Below, piece by piece: positions 1-6,900 of a stretch of 8,411 nucleotides of DNA (position 1 is the first letter of the stretch; the number at the start of each line of letters is the position of its first letter). Origin of the DNA: Leucothrix mucor (lineage in GTDB: Bacteria; Pseudomonadota; Gammaproteobacteria; Thiotrichales; Thiotrichaceae); contig DRMS01000271.1 in assembly GCA_011322515.1 (NCBI GenBank), positions 1-8,411 on the forward strand, written 5' to 3'. The translations under genes were made by a program, and so were the position numbers. The notes beneath the pieces are model-generated. The model made no database searches. It had not been told where the DNA came from and saw nothing but the letters and a program-made list of their open reading frames with translations.

Positions 1-206
1 AGAAGTGAGGTAAAAACAATCAATAGACTGTTTTTCATACAGCAAAATATCCTAAAAAATATTTTTTGCCATATATTTGATCAAAAATAAATATATTCGG
101 TATAAATTTTCAGATTATAGGCGAATGGGTTAGCTGAATACTTACGCTCAATGATTTATATCTTATTGTTAGTATGAGTGATTTTCTGTGCGGGATTTAC
201 ATTTTA
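1..206. other. AT-rich intergenic stretch without a gene
   Basis: No reading frame of useful length is present on either strand. The stretch is very AT-rich and holds a weak inverted repeat (AAAAACA at 12-18, TGTTTTT at 29-35). It also holds a possible promoter at 77-106, listed separately, and runs into the perfect terminator at 207-249. It may be the flank of a gene outside the window or encode a short untranslated RNA. Confidence 0.6.
77..106 (+). promoter_or_regulatory. possible sigma70-type promoter facing the 207-249 terminator
   Basis: TTGATC (77-82) lies 18 bp before TATAAA (101-106), matching the -35 consensus at 4 of 6 and the -10 at 5 of 6 positions. The -35 sits inside the palindrome TTTGATCAAA. 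No open reading frame follows before the terminator, so a transcript would be an RNA of roughly 130 nt starting near 113. AT-rich DNA produces such matches by chance, so this is weak. Confidence 0.25.
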
Positions 207-249
207 GCCATAAAAAAGCCACCTCAAGTTGAGGTGGCTTTTTTATGGC
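207..249. terminator. bidirectional intrinsic terminator
   Basis: A perfect 19-bp stem (207-225 with 231-249) closes over the 5-nt loop AAGTT. The GC-rich core GCCACCTC/GAGGTGGC is flanked by A6 on the left and T6 on the right, so it works as a Rho-independent terminator in both directions. On the minus strand it is the first good terminator after the glnS stop. Removing inserted element A would leave it about 25-30 bp from that stop, which suggests it is the original glnS terminator. On the plus strand it would end any transcript entering from 1-206. Confidence 0.85.
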
Positions 250-267
250 ATCTACTATTTTAAGTTA

Positions 268-475
268 GGAAGTTTCAAGTAATGAATGTACTTATATTGC
301 GCTGATTTTTTGTACCCAAGGGTATAGCAATTCCTGATTGGAGCATCTCAAGAGGCGCATAGTTACTCTACGCAATGATTGAGATGATTCAAGCAGGAGC
401 AAAAGGGCAAATAAGATTGGTAGAATTATTGGCTACCAACTTAAGGTGGTAGCCGAATTATTGCTTGGAACTTCC
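268..475. mobile_element. foldback MITE-like element A, interrupted by a nested palindrome
   Basis: This non-coding element starts GGAAGTTTCAAGTAATGA and ends with its imperfect inverse (TTATTGCTTGGAACTTCC). TTA lies directly on both sides (265-267 and 476-478), as expected of a 3-bp target duplication. The centre (353 to about 387) closely matches element C. The right arm from about 379 to 416 is almost identical to element B (3552-3589), with one difference in the CAAATAAG/CAAGTAAG stretch. Relative to B it carries an extra segment of about 17 bp near 313-330 and a 32-bp nested insertion at 431-462. It has no transposase and lies 10 bp from the glnS stop codon. Confidence 0.8.
423..462. mobile_element. 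24-bp palindrome flanked by 8-bp direct repeats, nested in element A
   Basis: GAATTATT at 423-430 is repeated exactly at 455-462. Between them (431-454) lies a near-perfect palindrome beginning GGCTACCAAC and ending GGTGGTAGCC around TTAA. Removing the palindrome and one copy of the 8-mer restores an uninterrupted alignment with element B (…ATTATTGCTTGG versus …ATCATTGCTTGG), so this is a true insertion with target duplication. Its first 19 bases recur at 8387-8405. The simplest reading is two insertion-sequence ends fused after internal deletion. Confidence 0.75.
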
Positions 476-485
476 TTACTCTTTA

Positions 486-2165
486 TTAAGCCTTACGCTC
501 CCAATTATCCCGCAATCCAATTGTGCGGTTAAATACCATTTTATCCTCATTAGAATATTTAGAATCAAGAATAAAATACCCTTCACGTTCAAACTGATAA
601 TGATCTTCTCCTGATGCCTGTGCTAATCCAACTTCACCTTTGCAACCTGATACTATCTCTAAACTATCAGGATTAATTGAATCTAAAAAGTCTTTACCAC
701 CCGCATCAGGTGCTTCTTCATTAAATAGACGGTCGTACAAGCGCACTTCACAATCAATATGATCAGTTGCCGAAACCCAGTGAATCACACCTTTAGCTTT
801 AATGCCATCCGCAGGGTTTTTACCAACCGTATCTTCAATAATGCGTGCATGGACTTCGATAAGTTTGCCATCATCATCTTTAATCGCTTCATCGGCTTCA
901 ATAATATAGCTATTACGCAGTCTTGTTCGCTTGCCAATCACTAAACGTTTGTATTTTTTATTGGCCGATTCTCTAAAATCATCCTGATCAATAAGTATTT
1001 CACGCCCAAACGGTAGGGTGCGTGTTCCAAGATCATCACGGTTAGGGTGACCTGGTGCGATCATTTCTTCTTTTTTATCCTCAGGATAATTGGTTAAAAC
1101 TACTTTTAAGGGATGTAATACACACATAGCGCGCTGTGCATTTTCATTTAAATCATCACGGATGGCATATTCCAGCATACTCACATCGACCACACCATCG
1201 ACACGGGTAACACCTGCCATTTCACAGAATTGACGCACAGACTTAGGGGTAAAGCCACGGCGACGCATCCCCGAAATTGTTGGCATACGCGGATCATCCC
1301 AACCATCGACATGATTTTCATCAACAAGCTGCTTTAATTTACGCTTGCTGGTTACTGTATAATTTACATTTAAGCGTGAAAATTCATACTGATGCGGGGT
1401 GGCTGGCACGGGTAGATTTTCAATAAACCAATTGTAAACGGGACGATGCTCTTCAAATTCCAATGTGCAAATGGAGTGAGAAATACCCTCAATCGCATCG
1501 CCTTGACCATGAGCATAATCATAGGATGGGTAGATACACCATTTATCACCCGTCTGATGATGCGCCATATTTTTAATACGATAAATAACAGGGTCGCGCA
1601 TTTGCATATTGGGATGCGCCATATCAATACTGACACGTAAAGAGCAAGCACCCTCAGCAAACTCTCCCGCACGCATTTTCTCAAATAACTCAAGATTCTC
1701 TTCCACACTACGGATTTTATAAGGACTCTCTTTACCCGCTGTGGTTAAATTACCGCGATACTGACGCATTTCTTCCTGATTCAAATCGCACACATAGGCT
1801 TTTTCCTCTTTGATGAGTAAAACTGCCCAATCATAAAGTTGATCAAAATAATCAGAGGTAAAATGCGCGTCACCATCCCACTGAAAACCTAGCCATTTAA
1901 TATCTTCTTTAATGGAGTCAACAAACTCCACATCTTCTTTAGCAGGATTGGTATCATCAAAACGTAAATTACAGCGCCCATTAAATTGTTTTGCTAATCC
2001 AAAATTAAGACAGATAGACTTTGCATGACCTATATGCAAATAACCATTTGGCTCAGGTGGAAAACGGGTATGAATTTTATCGACACCCCCTTCTTTAAGG
2101 TCTTTAGTAATAATTTTTTCGATAAAGTTGAGAGGCTTGTCGCTAGATTTATTATTTTCAGTCAT
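486..2165 (-). CDS. glnS: glutaminyl-tRNA synthetase
   Basis: This cytoplasmic class I aminoacyl-tRNA synthetase attaches glutamine to tRNA-Gln using ATP. The protein has 559 residues, close to the 554 of E. coli GlnRS, so it looks full length. The HIGH signature is H44-I45-G46-H47 within PPEPNGYLHIGH. The KMSKS-equivalent loop is VTSKR at 271-275, where E. coli has VMSKR. Other family hallmarks are RFDDTNPAKEDVEFV (68-82) in the nucleotide-binding fold, DPVIYRI, KWCIYPSYDYAHG and DPRMPTISGMRRRG. The C-terminal beta-barrel anticodon-binding part is present (KGVIHWVSATDHIDCEVRLYDRLF, FEREGYFILDS, FNRTIGLRDNWERKA). The ATG at 2163-2165 gives the expected short leader before the first conserved block. 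The Shine-Dalgarno sequence is poor, with only AATTAAAA just upstream. The gene stands alone, with foldback elements 10 bp beyond its stop and 24 bp before its start. Confidence 0.98.
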   Translation of the reverse strand: MTENNKSSDKPLNFIEKIITKDLKEGGVDKIHTRFPPEPNGYLHIGHAKSICLNFGLAKQFNGRCNLRFDDTNPAKEDVEFVDSIKEDIKWLGFQWDGDAHFTSDYFDQLYDWAVLLIKEEKAYVCDLNQEEMRQYRGNLTTAGKESPYKIRSVEENLELFEKMRAGEFAEGACSLRVSIDMAHPNMQMRDPVIYRIKNMAHHQTGDKWCIYPSYDYAHGQGDAIEGISHSICTLEFEEHRPVYNWFIENLPVPATPHQYEFSRLNVNYTVTSKRKLKQLVDENHVDGWDDPRMPTISGMRRRGFTPKSVRQFCEMAGVTRVDGVVDVSMLEYAIRDDLNENAQRAMCVLHPLKVVLTNYPEDKKEEMIAPGHPNRDDLGTRTLPFGREILIDQDDFRESANKKYKRLVIGKRTRLRNSYIIEADEAIKDDDGKLIEVHARIIEDTVGKNPADGIKAKGVIHWVSATDHIDCEVRLYDRLFNEEAPDAGGKDFLDSINPDSLEIVSGCKGEVGLAQASGEDHYQFEREGYFILDSKYSNEDKMVFNRTIGLRDNWERKA

Positions 2166-2189
2166 TTTTAATTGCTTGATTATTGTTTA

Positions 2190-2350
2190 GGAACGTGCAC
2201 GGAATAACTTCCCGAAGTTCTAACGCAGAATTGTTATTTCAGATGGGATGAACTCATGAGGCGTATAGTCACTCTACGCAACGAATGAGATCATCCAAGC
2301 TGGGATAAAAAGGCAAGTTAGATATCGGGAAGTTGTTTCGTGCACGTTCC
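2190..2350. mobile_element. foldback MITE-like element C in the glnS leader
   Basis: The termini GGAACGTGCACGGAATAACT and the inverse of GGAACGTGCACGAAACAACT continue as a 26-bp inverted repeat with two mismatches. The rest of the arms also pair imperfectly, so the whole 161 bp can fold into one long hairpin. TTA flanks both sides (2187-2189 and 2351-2353), as a 3-bp target duplication. The centre (2259-2295) closely matches the centre of element A (ATAGT then ACTCTACGCAA then TGAGAT). No coding capacity is seen. It lies between the predicted glnS promoter and the glnS start codon. Confidence 0.8.
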
Positions 2351-2369
2351 TTAGATAAGTAGATGCGAT

Positions 2370-2398
2370 ATTATACCTGTATATCGTTTGCAGATTAA
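2370..2398 (-). promoter_or_regulatory. probable glnS promoter
   Basis: On the minus strand a perfect -10 hexamer TATAAT (2370-2375) follows a weak -35 TTAATC (2393-2398) at 17-bp spacing. Transcription would start near 2363 and give a leader of about 200 nt that includes all of element C. An inverted repeat, CGATAT (2366-2371) and ATATCG (2381-2386), overlaps the -10 and could be a protein-binding site, although it is short. No other good promoter is seen between C and the glnS start, where only 24 bp remain. Confidence 0.5.
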
Positions 2399-2455
2399 TC
2401 CAATTTTCTTTCAACGAGCTATTTTTAGCTAGAGACATTCATTTATTAAATTTCC

Positions 2456-2508
2456 GCACCCTTCGACTCCGCTCAGGGAGCTGTACCCTGAGCGGAGTCG
2501 AAGGGTGC
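2456..2508. repeat. perfect 23-bp stem hairpin with CCTTCGACTCCGCTCAGG core
   Basis: The arm at 2456-2478 and its exact inverse at 2486-2508 are separated by the 7-nt loop AGCTGTA. The arms are GC-rich (CTTCGACTCCGCTCAGGG) in AT-rich surroundings. The core resembles a dispersed palindromic repeat that occurs in many unrelated bacterial genomes; that recollection was not checked here. No T-tract follows on either side, so it is not a classical terminator, though it could stall polymerase or protect transcript ends. Confidence 0.85.
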
Positions 2509-2588
2509 AATTATTTATGTGAAAAACTATAGAGCTTAAGATGATCTCAAATTTTTCAGCAACGTGATTCATATAATGAGGAAAATAA

Positions 2589-2786
2589 ATGGCTAAGTTA
2601 TTCATGTCACTGGGAGTGTTTACATTATTATTTTCTGTATCAATACTCTTTCTTTTTCTGTTAAATCATTTTTTTTCATCAACAAAAAAGCTTCTACCTA
2701 ATGGTTGGGAGCAGTGGATGTCGTTTCGTTTTGTCAGCTATTATTTTTTGACTGCTGTCGTCTTGATTTATTTAGGAATGTTATAA
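2589..2786 (+). CDS. small two-helix inner-membrane protein, function unknown
   Basis: This 65-residue hydrophobic protein is not recognised. Two membrane segments are apparent, residues about 6-29 (VFTLLFSVSILFLFLL) and about 47-64 (VSYYFLTAVVLIYLGM). A short loop with KK and NGWEQW joins them, giving a hairpin topology. A good ribosome-binding site, GAGGA (2578-2582), sits 6 nt before the ATG, which supports real translation. The downstream overlapping plus-strand frame has no such signal. The gene has no operon partner: a hairpin repeat and glnS promoter DNA lie upstream, and element D and the convergent DUF937 gene lie downstream. TATAAT at 2572-2577 is too close to the start to serve as its -10 while keeping the ribosome-binding site in the transcript. 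Confidence 0.6.
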   Translation: MAKLFMSLGVFTLLFSVSILFLFLLNHFFSSTKKLLPNGWEQWMSFRFVSYYFLTAVVLIYLGML

Positions 2787-2829
2787 GTGGATTTAGTATG
2801 CTCACCTACTTTATATTCATCTACTGTAA

Positions 2830-2892
2830 GGTACGCGCACGGAAAAAATTCTGCGTTATTTTAAGATCAAGAAATCATTCCGTACTCGCTTC
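2830..2892. mobile_element. short decayed foldback element D related to C
   Basis: The left end GGTACGCGCACGGAAAAAAT matches the left end of element C over 21 bases with four differences. AATTCTGCGTTA (2847-2858) is the exact reverse complement of 2221-2232 inside C. The right end is an imperfect inverse of the left (TTCCGTACTCGCTTC). TAA lies on both sides (2827-2829 and 2893-2895), as for the other elements. At 63 bp it looks like an internally deleted, degenerated copy between the small membrane gene and the end of the DUF937 gene. Confidence 0.45.
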
Positions 2893-2898
2893 TAAGGA

Positions 2899-3441
2899 TT
2901 AACGAAATGCTGCCTTAAAGGCCATTCCTAATACATCATCAATAATAGATCCATCACCATCTGAATCCAATAATGAGGTTAATAGACCGCCTGATTGAGA
3001 TCGGCTTGGCGCTTTAGAACCGCCCCCCATCACTTTTTTGCTAAGTGACGCCATTACCATAGATGCTACGATTGGTAGCATTTTTTTCATTAGCGAACTA
3101 CCAAGCCCCGTTTTACTTGCTGCATCTTTAGCAACATTGCGACTCACTTCTTTGCTACCAAAAATATGCCCAAGAATAGAGTTACCCTCATCAACAGTTT
3201 CCTGTTTGCCTAATCTACTTGGCTCATCAAGGTATTTTGAATGATTACCCTTACCTAATGCATCCAAAATATCATTCACACCAATTTCACTCTTAGCACG
3301 ATGTTGCATGCCTCTGCTTAATGAGGGTGCTAATGCTCCTATTCCACTACGTGCTTGTTCTTCTGAAATACCGAGTTTACGTGCAATTTCACTAATCGCC
3401 TCAGAATTCTGACTGCCAAGTAATAGTTCAGAAATATTCAT
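2899..3441 (-). CDS. DUF937-family protein
   Basis: This 180-residue, mainly helical protein resembles the DUF937 (YidB-like) family, whose function is unknown. Visible family features are an N-terminal helix-turn part (ISEIARKLGISEEQARSGIGALAPSL, residues 16-41), the central GNSILGHIFGS (86-96), and a helix rich in alanine and methionine with LPIVASMVMASL (122-133). A Gly/Ser linker and a short C-terminal tail follow. The tail contains DSDGDGSIIDD (159-169), an aspartate-rich loop like a calcium-binding EF-hand loop, a common ending in this family. No signal peptide or clear membrane helix is seen, so a cytoplasmic location is likely. The ATG at 3439-3441 is supported by GGAG on the minus strand (3449-3452), 7 nt upstream. 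TATAAA-like DNA just before it may be the -10. Element B begins 30 bp upstream, so upstream promoter parts would lie inside that repeat. The identification is by motif memory. Confidence 0.85.
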   Translation of the reverse strand: MNISELLLGSQNSEAISEIARKLGISEEQARSGIGALAPSLSRGMQHRAKSEIGVNDILDALGKGNHSKYLDEPSRLGKQETVDEGNSILGHIFGSKEVSRNVAKDAASKTGLGSSLMKKMLPIVASMVMASLSKKVMGGGSKAPSRSQSGGLLTSLLDSDGDGSIIDDVLGMAFKAAFR

Positions 3442-3471
3442 TCATTTACTCCGTTTGCTGTATTTATATAA

Positions 3472-3621
3472 GGAAGTTCCGAGTAATGAATTTACCTCTA
3501 TTGCGCTAATTTTTTGTTCCTGATTGGAGCATCTCAATCGTTGCTCTACGCAACGATTGAGATGATTCAAGCAGGAGCAAAAGGGCAAGTAAGATGGGTA
3601 AAATCATTGCTTGGAACTTCC
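3472..3621. mobile_element. foldback MITE-like element B, full-length palindrome
   Basis: The 150-bp element begins GGAAGTTCCGAGTAATGA and ends with the inverse of GGAAGTTCCAAGCAATGA. Both arms of about 72 bp pair along their whole length with scattered mismatches. At the centre is a perfect 14-bp stem ending in CAATCGTTGC around the loop TCTAC. TAA flanks both sides (3469-3471 and 3622-3624). It lies in the same orientation as element A and lacks A's nested insertion, so it shows the undisturbed structure. No coding sequence is present. It sits between the DUF937 gene and the leader of the large calcium-binding protein gene. Confidence 0.85.
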
Positions 3622-3627
3622 TAACAC

Positions 3628-3769
3628 TGCTAAATCAATATCTTTGCTAAATTTTGATAACAACGTTAGCAGTAATGCTAAGCCCTATAAGGGGTTAATT
3701 TCATAATTAGCAAAGGTATTGTAAATATAGCGTTATTTCAAAATTAATCAACTATCCACAGCTTGCTAA
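3628..3769. promoter_or_regulatory. cluster of six TTAGCA/TGCTAA hexamers upstream of the large gene
   Basis: TGCTAA occurs at 3628-3633, 3645-3650, 3676-3681 and 3764-3769, and its inverse TTAGCA at 3666-3671 and 3707-3712. The copies pair into nested hairpins: 3637-3650 with 3707-3720 (13 of 14 positions) encloses 3666-3671 with 3676-3681 around GTAA. A CCCTATAAGGG palindrome lies between them. This could be a multi-site operator, a structured RNA leader or a decayed repeat. The function is unknown. Confidence 0.4.
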
Positions 3770-3945
3770 TCATTATTAATTAGTACAACTTATTCTTCCT
3801 ACATGATTTTTACACACAGCCTTTTATCTTTTGTATCACGCCTTTAGTTCAACACAAAAGCATAATTTTTTTATTTATAGCTAGGATAAAGTGGCACAGG
3901 CTCTAGGTTTTTGCTCTGTAATAATTAACTACTAAAGAAAGATTT

Positions 3946-3950
3946 AAGGA
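3946..3950 (+). promoter_or_regulatory. ribosome-binding site fixing the start of the large gene
   Basis: AAGGA lies 7 nt before the ATG at 3958-3960, a normal spacing. This supports that start codon, and hence the absence of a cleavable signal peptide in the encoded protein. Confidence 0.8.
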
Positions 3951-3957
3951 ATATATT

Positions 3958-6900
3958 ATGATTTACAATAACGGTCTGAATACAACAAACCAGACACAAA
4001 GCAGGTCGGAAAAGCAACCTGTGGACATCCAGCAAACCCTTACCCAGTTGCAATCATTACCTGCATTTCAGGCAAATAACTCACCTTTAATGCAAAACCT
4101 AATGCAACTCATACAAACACTGACTCAACAATTACAAGAAGAGCCACAGCAATCAGAACTGAAAGAGAAGCCTAATACAAGAAAAGAAGGTGGCTCTAAG
4201 CAAAATAAAGACACCCCTCAAGAACAAAATCAAACCACTGCACTTACCCCAGAAGGAACCACTGAACCACGCAATCATATTATTGGTACGGAAGGAAATG
4301 ATAAATTAAAAGGTAGCTATGGTGATGACTATATATTAGGTCTAGGCGGAAATGATCAATTAAGAGGTCACCAAGGTAATGATTTTTTATCAGGCGGGGC
4401 GGGTAGAGATCGTCTTTATGGAGGAAGCGGAAACGATACGCTGGTAGGTGGAGAAGGTAATGATTATCTATCAGGTGGACGAGGCAACAATGTTTTACTG
4501 GGAGGAGAGGGGAATGATGTTCTAGCCAGCCGTTTGGGTTCAGATTACCTTGATGGTGGCTCAGGTCAAGATACCGCAAGAATCAGAGCTAAACTTGATG
4601 ATTATACAATTTCAACACTTTCTCAACCAACAGATTCGCTAAAACCTATCTTCTTAGGACCACCTGAAAAAACAGACGGCTTTGTTCTAAAACATAAAGA
4701 AACAGGACAAGTCATAACCGTTGTTAATACTGAAAATTTCAGATTCAACGATATTAGATTAACAAGTGATGAATTACGCTCACGCATAGAAGACCAAAAT
4801 CCACCACGCTTAGATCTATCAGCCTCGCAAAATAAGAACTTACAAAAACTATTTGGCTACACGGCAGCTAGTGAAAAGAGTATTTTTGTACTGGATAAAG
4901 ATCACGATGGTAAAGTTAGCGTTGGCGATGAAGCAATTGTTTTTGATAATCGCGCAGATCCTGCCCCTGGAAGTGATGGCATTATTGCACGCAAAATTTT
5001 AACCGCAGATGATGTAAAGAAAATAAACGCTAATGAAGTCAATGATATTCCGCTGGATAAAACACAGCAACGACATGCACTAGATCTGTTTGGCTATATC
5101 GCTTCTGGCAATGAAAAAGTCCGCGTATTAGATCAAGATGGTAATGGCAAAATAAGCGTTGGTGATATTGCAATGCTTGGCTCACAGCAATACATTCTCG
5201 ATAAACCAGCCGTCAGACAAATAACAGATCATCCTAAGGGCGAACAACTAAAACTGGATGATCAGCAAAAACAGCAGGCACTAGCACTGTTTGACACTCC
5301 TGTCTCCAGATCAATCACCTATTTTGTTGATGTTTATGACAGTAATGGTGATGGCAAAGTTAGCAAGGGTGATACCGCCATTTTAATGAAAAGCCCAAGC
5401 GTTATTCCTATGGTTGAGGGTTATCACAATTCAAAAACAGAAGTTGAACGTGTTAGCCTAACAGAAGCGCAAGTAGCACAAATTAATGGCACTAAACCTC
5501 CTCAACAGTTAAAGCTTACAGAAGCTGAGTATACCGCCATTTCCAATCACTTTAACCGCACCCCAACCGATGGTGTTTTTGATGGGCTAACCATTAAATT
5601 TACAGGTGTTGCTATTGATAAAGATGGTAATGGTAAATTATCCGTTGGGGATGTTGTTAAACTTCACTACAGCGGCGGTATTGCTGGCTTTAATGAAGTG
5701 CGCGATCATGTATTAACCAAAGATGATTTAAACGCCATTCAAAGCGCTCAACCATTAAAACTAACAAAAGCTGAGCATAAAGCTATCGCTAATCACTTTA
5801 ACCGCACACCCCCTATTGGTACTGCGGATGGCTTTACCATACGCTTCACAGGTATTGTTCTTGATCAAAACAATGATGGTAAATTATCCGTTGGTGATAC
5901 CGTTAAACTTCATCGTACAGGTGGTTTTGCGGGTGTCGATGAAATTATCAATCACACCCTCACCAAAAGTGATATAAGTGCTATTCAAGGCAATCATTAC
6001 AAAGAAATACCACTAAATAGCAAGCAACAGCAACGTGCTTTGGATCTCTTCCGTCCCTTCCATACAGGCGGTGAGTTTGTGCGTATCTTAGATGTTAATG
6101 GTGATGGCAAAGTTAGCAAAGGTGATATTGCTATCCACCTTGAAAAACCTGATCCAAGACCGTTAAACCCAGAAAAGAATCCTGAAATTGAGCTCGGTCG
6201 CATGGTTTTATCCGAACAACAGGCATCGGTTATTAATGGTACTGCACTAGCAGATGCACAAAAGGAATTAAATCAAAATCAGCAGAAGTGGGAAAAGAAC
6301 GACATACAGGACTATAGCTATCAGTTTCAACGCTCTTGTTTTTGCCCGCAGGAAATAACTCGCCCTGTTAATATCAATGTTCAAAACGGCAACGTAAGTA
6401 ATGCTAGCTTCGCTGATACAAAAGGCAAACCACCTGAGCAAAACCAGCAGTCAATAAACGGGCTATTTGCCATTATTCAGGATGCTATTGATAGAGGTCG
6501 TCAGGTTGAAGTCAAATATGACGCTAAAACAGGTATGCCAACTAAAATTGTGATTGACCGCAACCAAATGCCTGTTGATGGCGGACAGACTATTACAGCC
6601 ACTAATCTACAAATAAATAGTGTGGAGAATGAACTAAAACTAACGGATAAACAACAAGATGCAATAGGTGCTCGCTTTAACCGTAAACCACCACCTAATC
6701 TTATGGATGCACCAACAATACACTACACAGGTGTGGCTATTGATAAAGATGGCGATGGGAAATTGGGGGTAGGTGATGTCGTCAAATTGAAATCTATTGG
6801 TGGCTTTAGACCGCAAAACGTTCCTAATGAAACACTATATGACCACGTCTTAACAGAGGCAGATATTGCCTTTATTGAAAAGGACAGAAGTAATCCTCTG

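Larger units (their letters stand above)
3622..3957. other. long leader region of the large calcium-binding protein gene
   Basis: This 336-bp gap has no coding capacity. Its left half carries the TTAGCA/TGCTAA cluster. Its right half (3770-3940) is plain AT-rich DNA in which no convincing -35/-10 pair is seen. It ends with AAGGA (3946-3950), the ribosome-binding site of the next gene. Confidence 0.6.

Noticed and set aside
759..1708. Plus-strand frames (759-944, 1446-1640) and an out-of-frame minus-strand frame (1370-1708) within glnS
   Set aside because: They lie wholly inside the well-conserved glnS coding sequence and show no family resemblance of their own.
2572..2577. TATAAT just before the 65-residue ORF as its promoter
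   Set aside because: The start of transcription would fall within or after the ribosome-binding site, and no -35 is seen 17 bp upstream.
2705..2902. Plus-strand 65-residue frame overlapping the small membrane protein
   Set aside because: It has no ribosome-binding site, overlaps the better-supported ORF in another frame and runs through the decayed element D.
3038..3244. Plus-strand frame inside the DUF937 gene
   Set aside because: It is antisense to a recognised protein family member and has no independent start signals.
268..3621. Repeated palindromes as a possible CRISPR array
   Set aside because: The copies are kilobases apart, differ in length and have direct-repeat borders; there are no regular spacers and no cas genes.
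3752..3820. DnaA-box-like sequences (CTATCCACA and TTTTACACA)
   Set aside because: Each has one mismatch to TTATNCACA, there are only two, and no origin-type AT repeat or replication gene is near.
3891..3914. TGGCAC followed later by TTGC, suggesting a sigma54 promoter
   Set aside because: The -12 element must follow TGGCAC after about 5 bp. Here the TTGC is too far away and the correct position reads CTAG.
4280..4579. Minus-strand 99-residue frame over the RTX block
   Set aside because: It is the antisense shadow of the 27-bp RTX repeats. Its repeated LxxHH/YH pattern merely mirrors the codons of GGxGNDxL.
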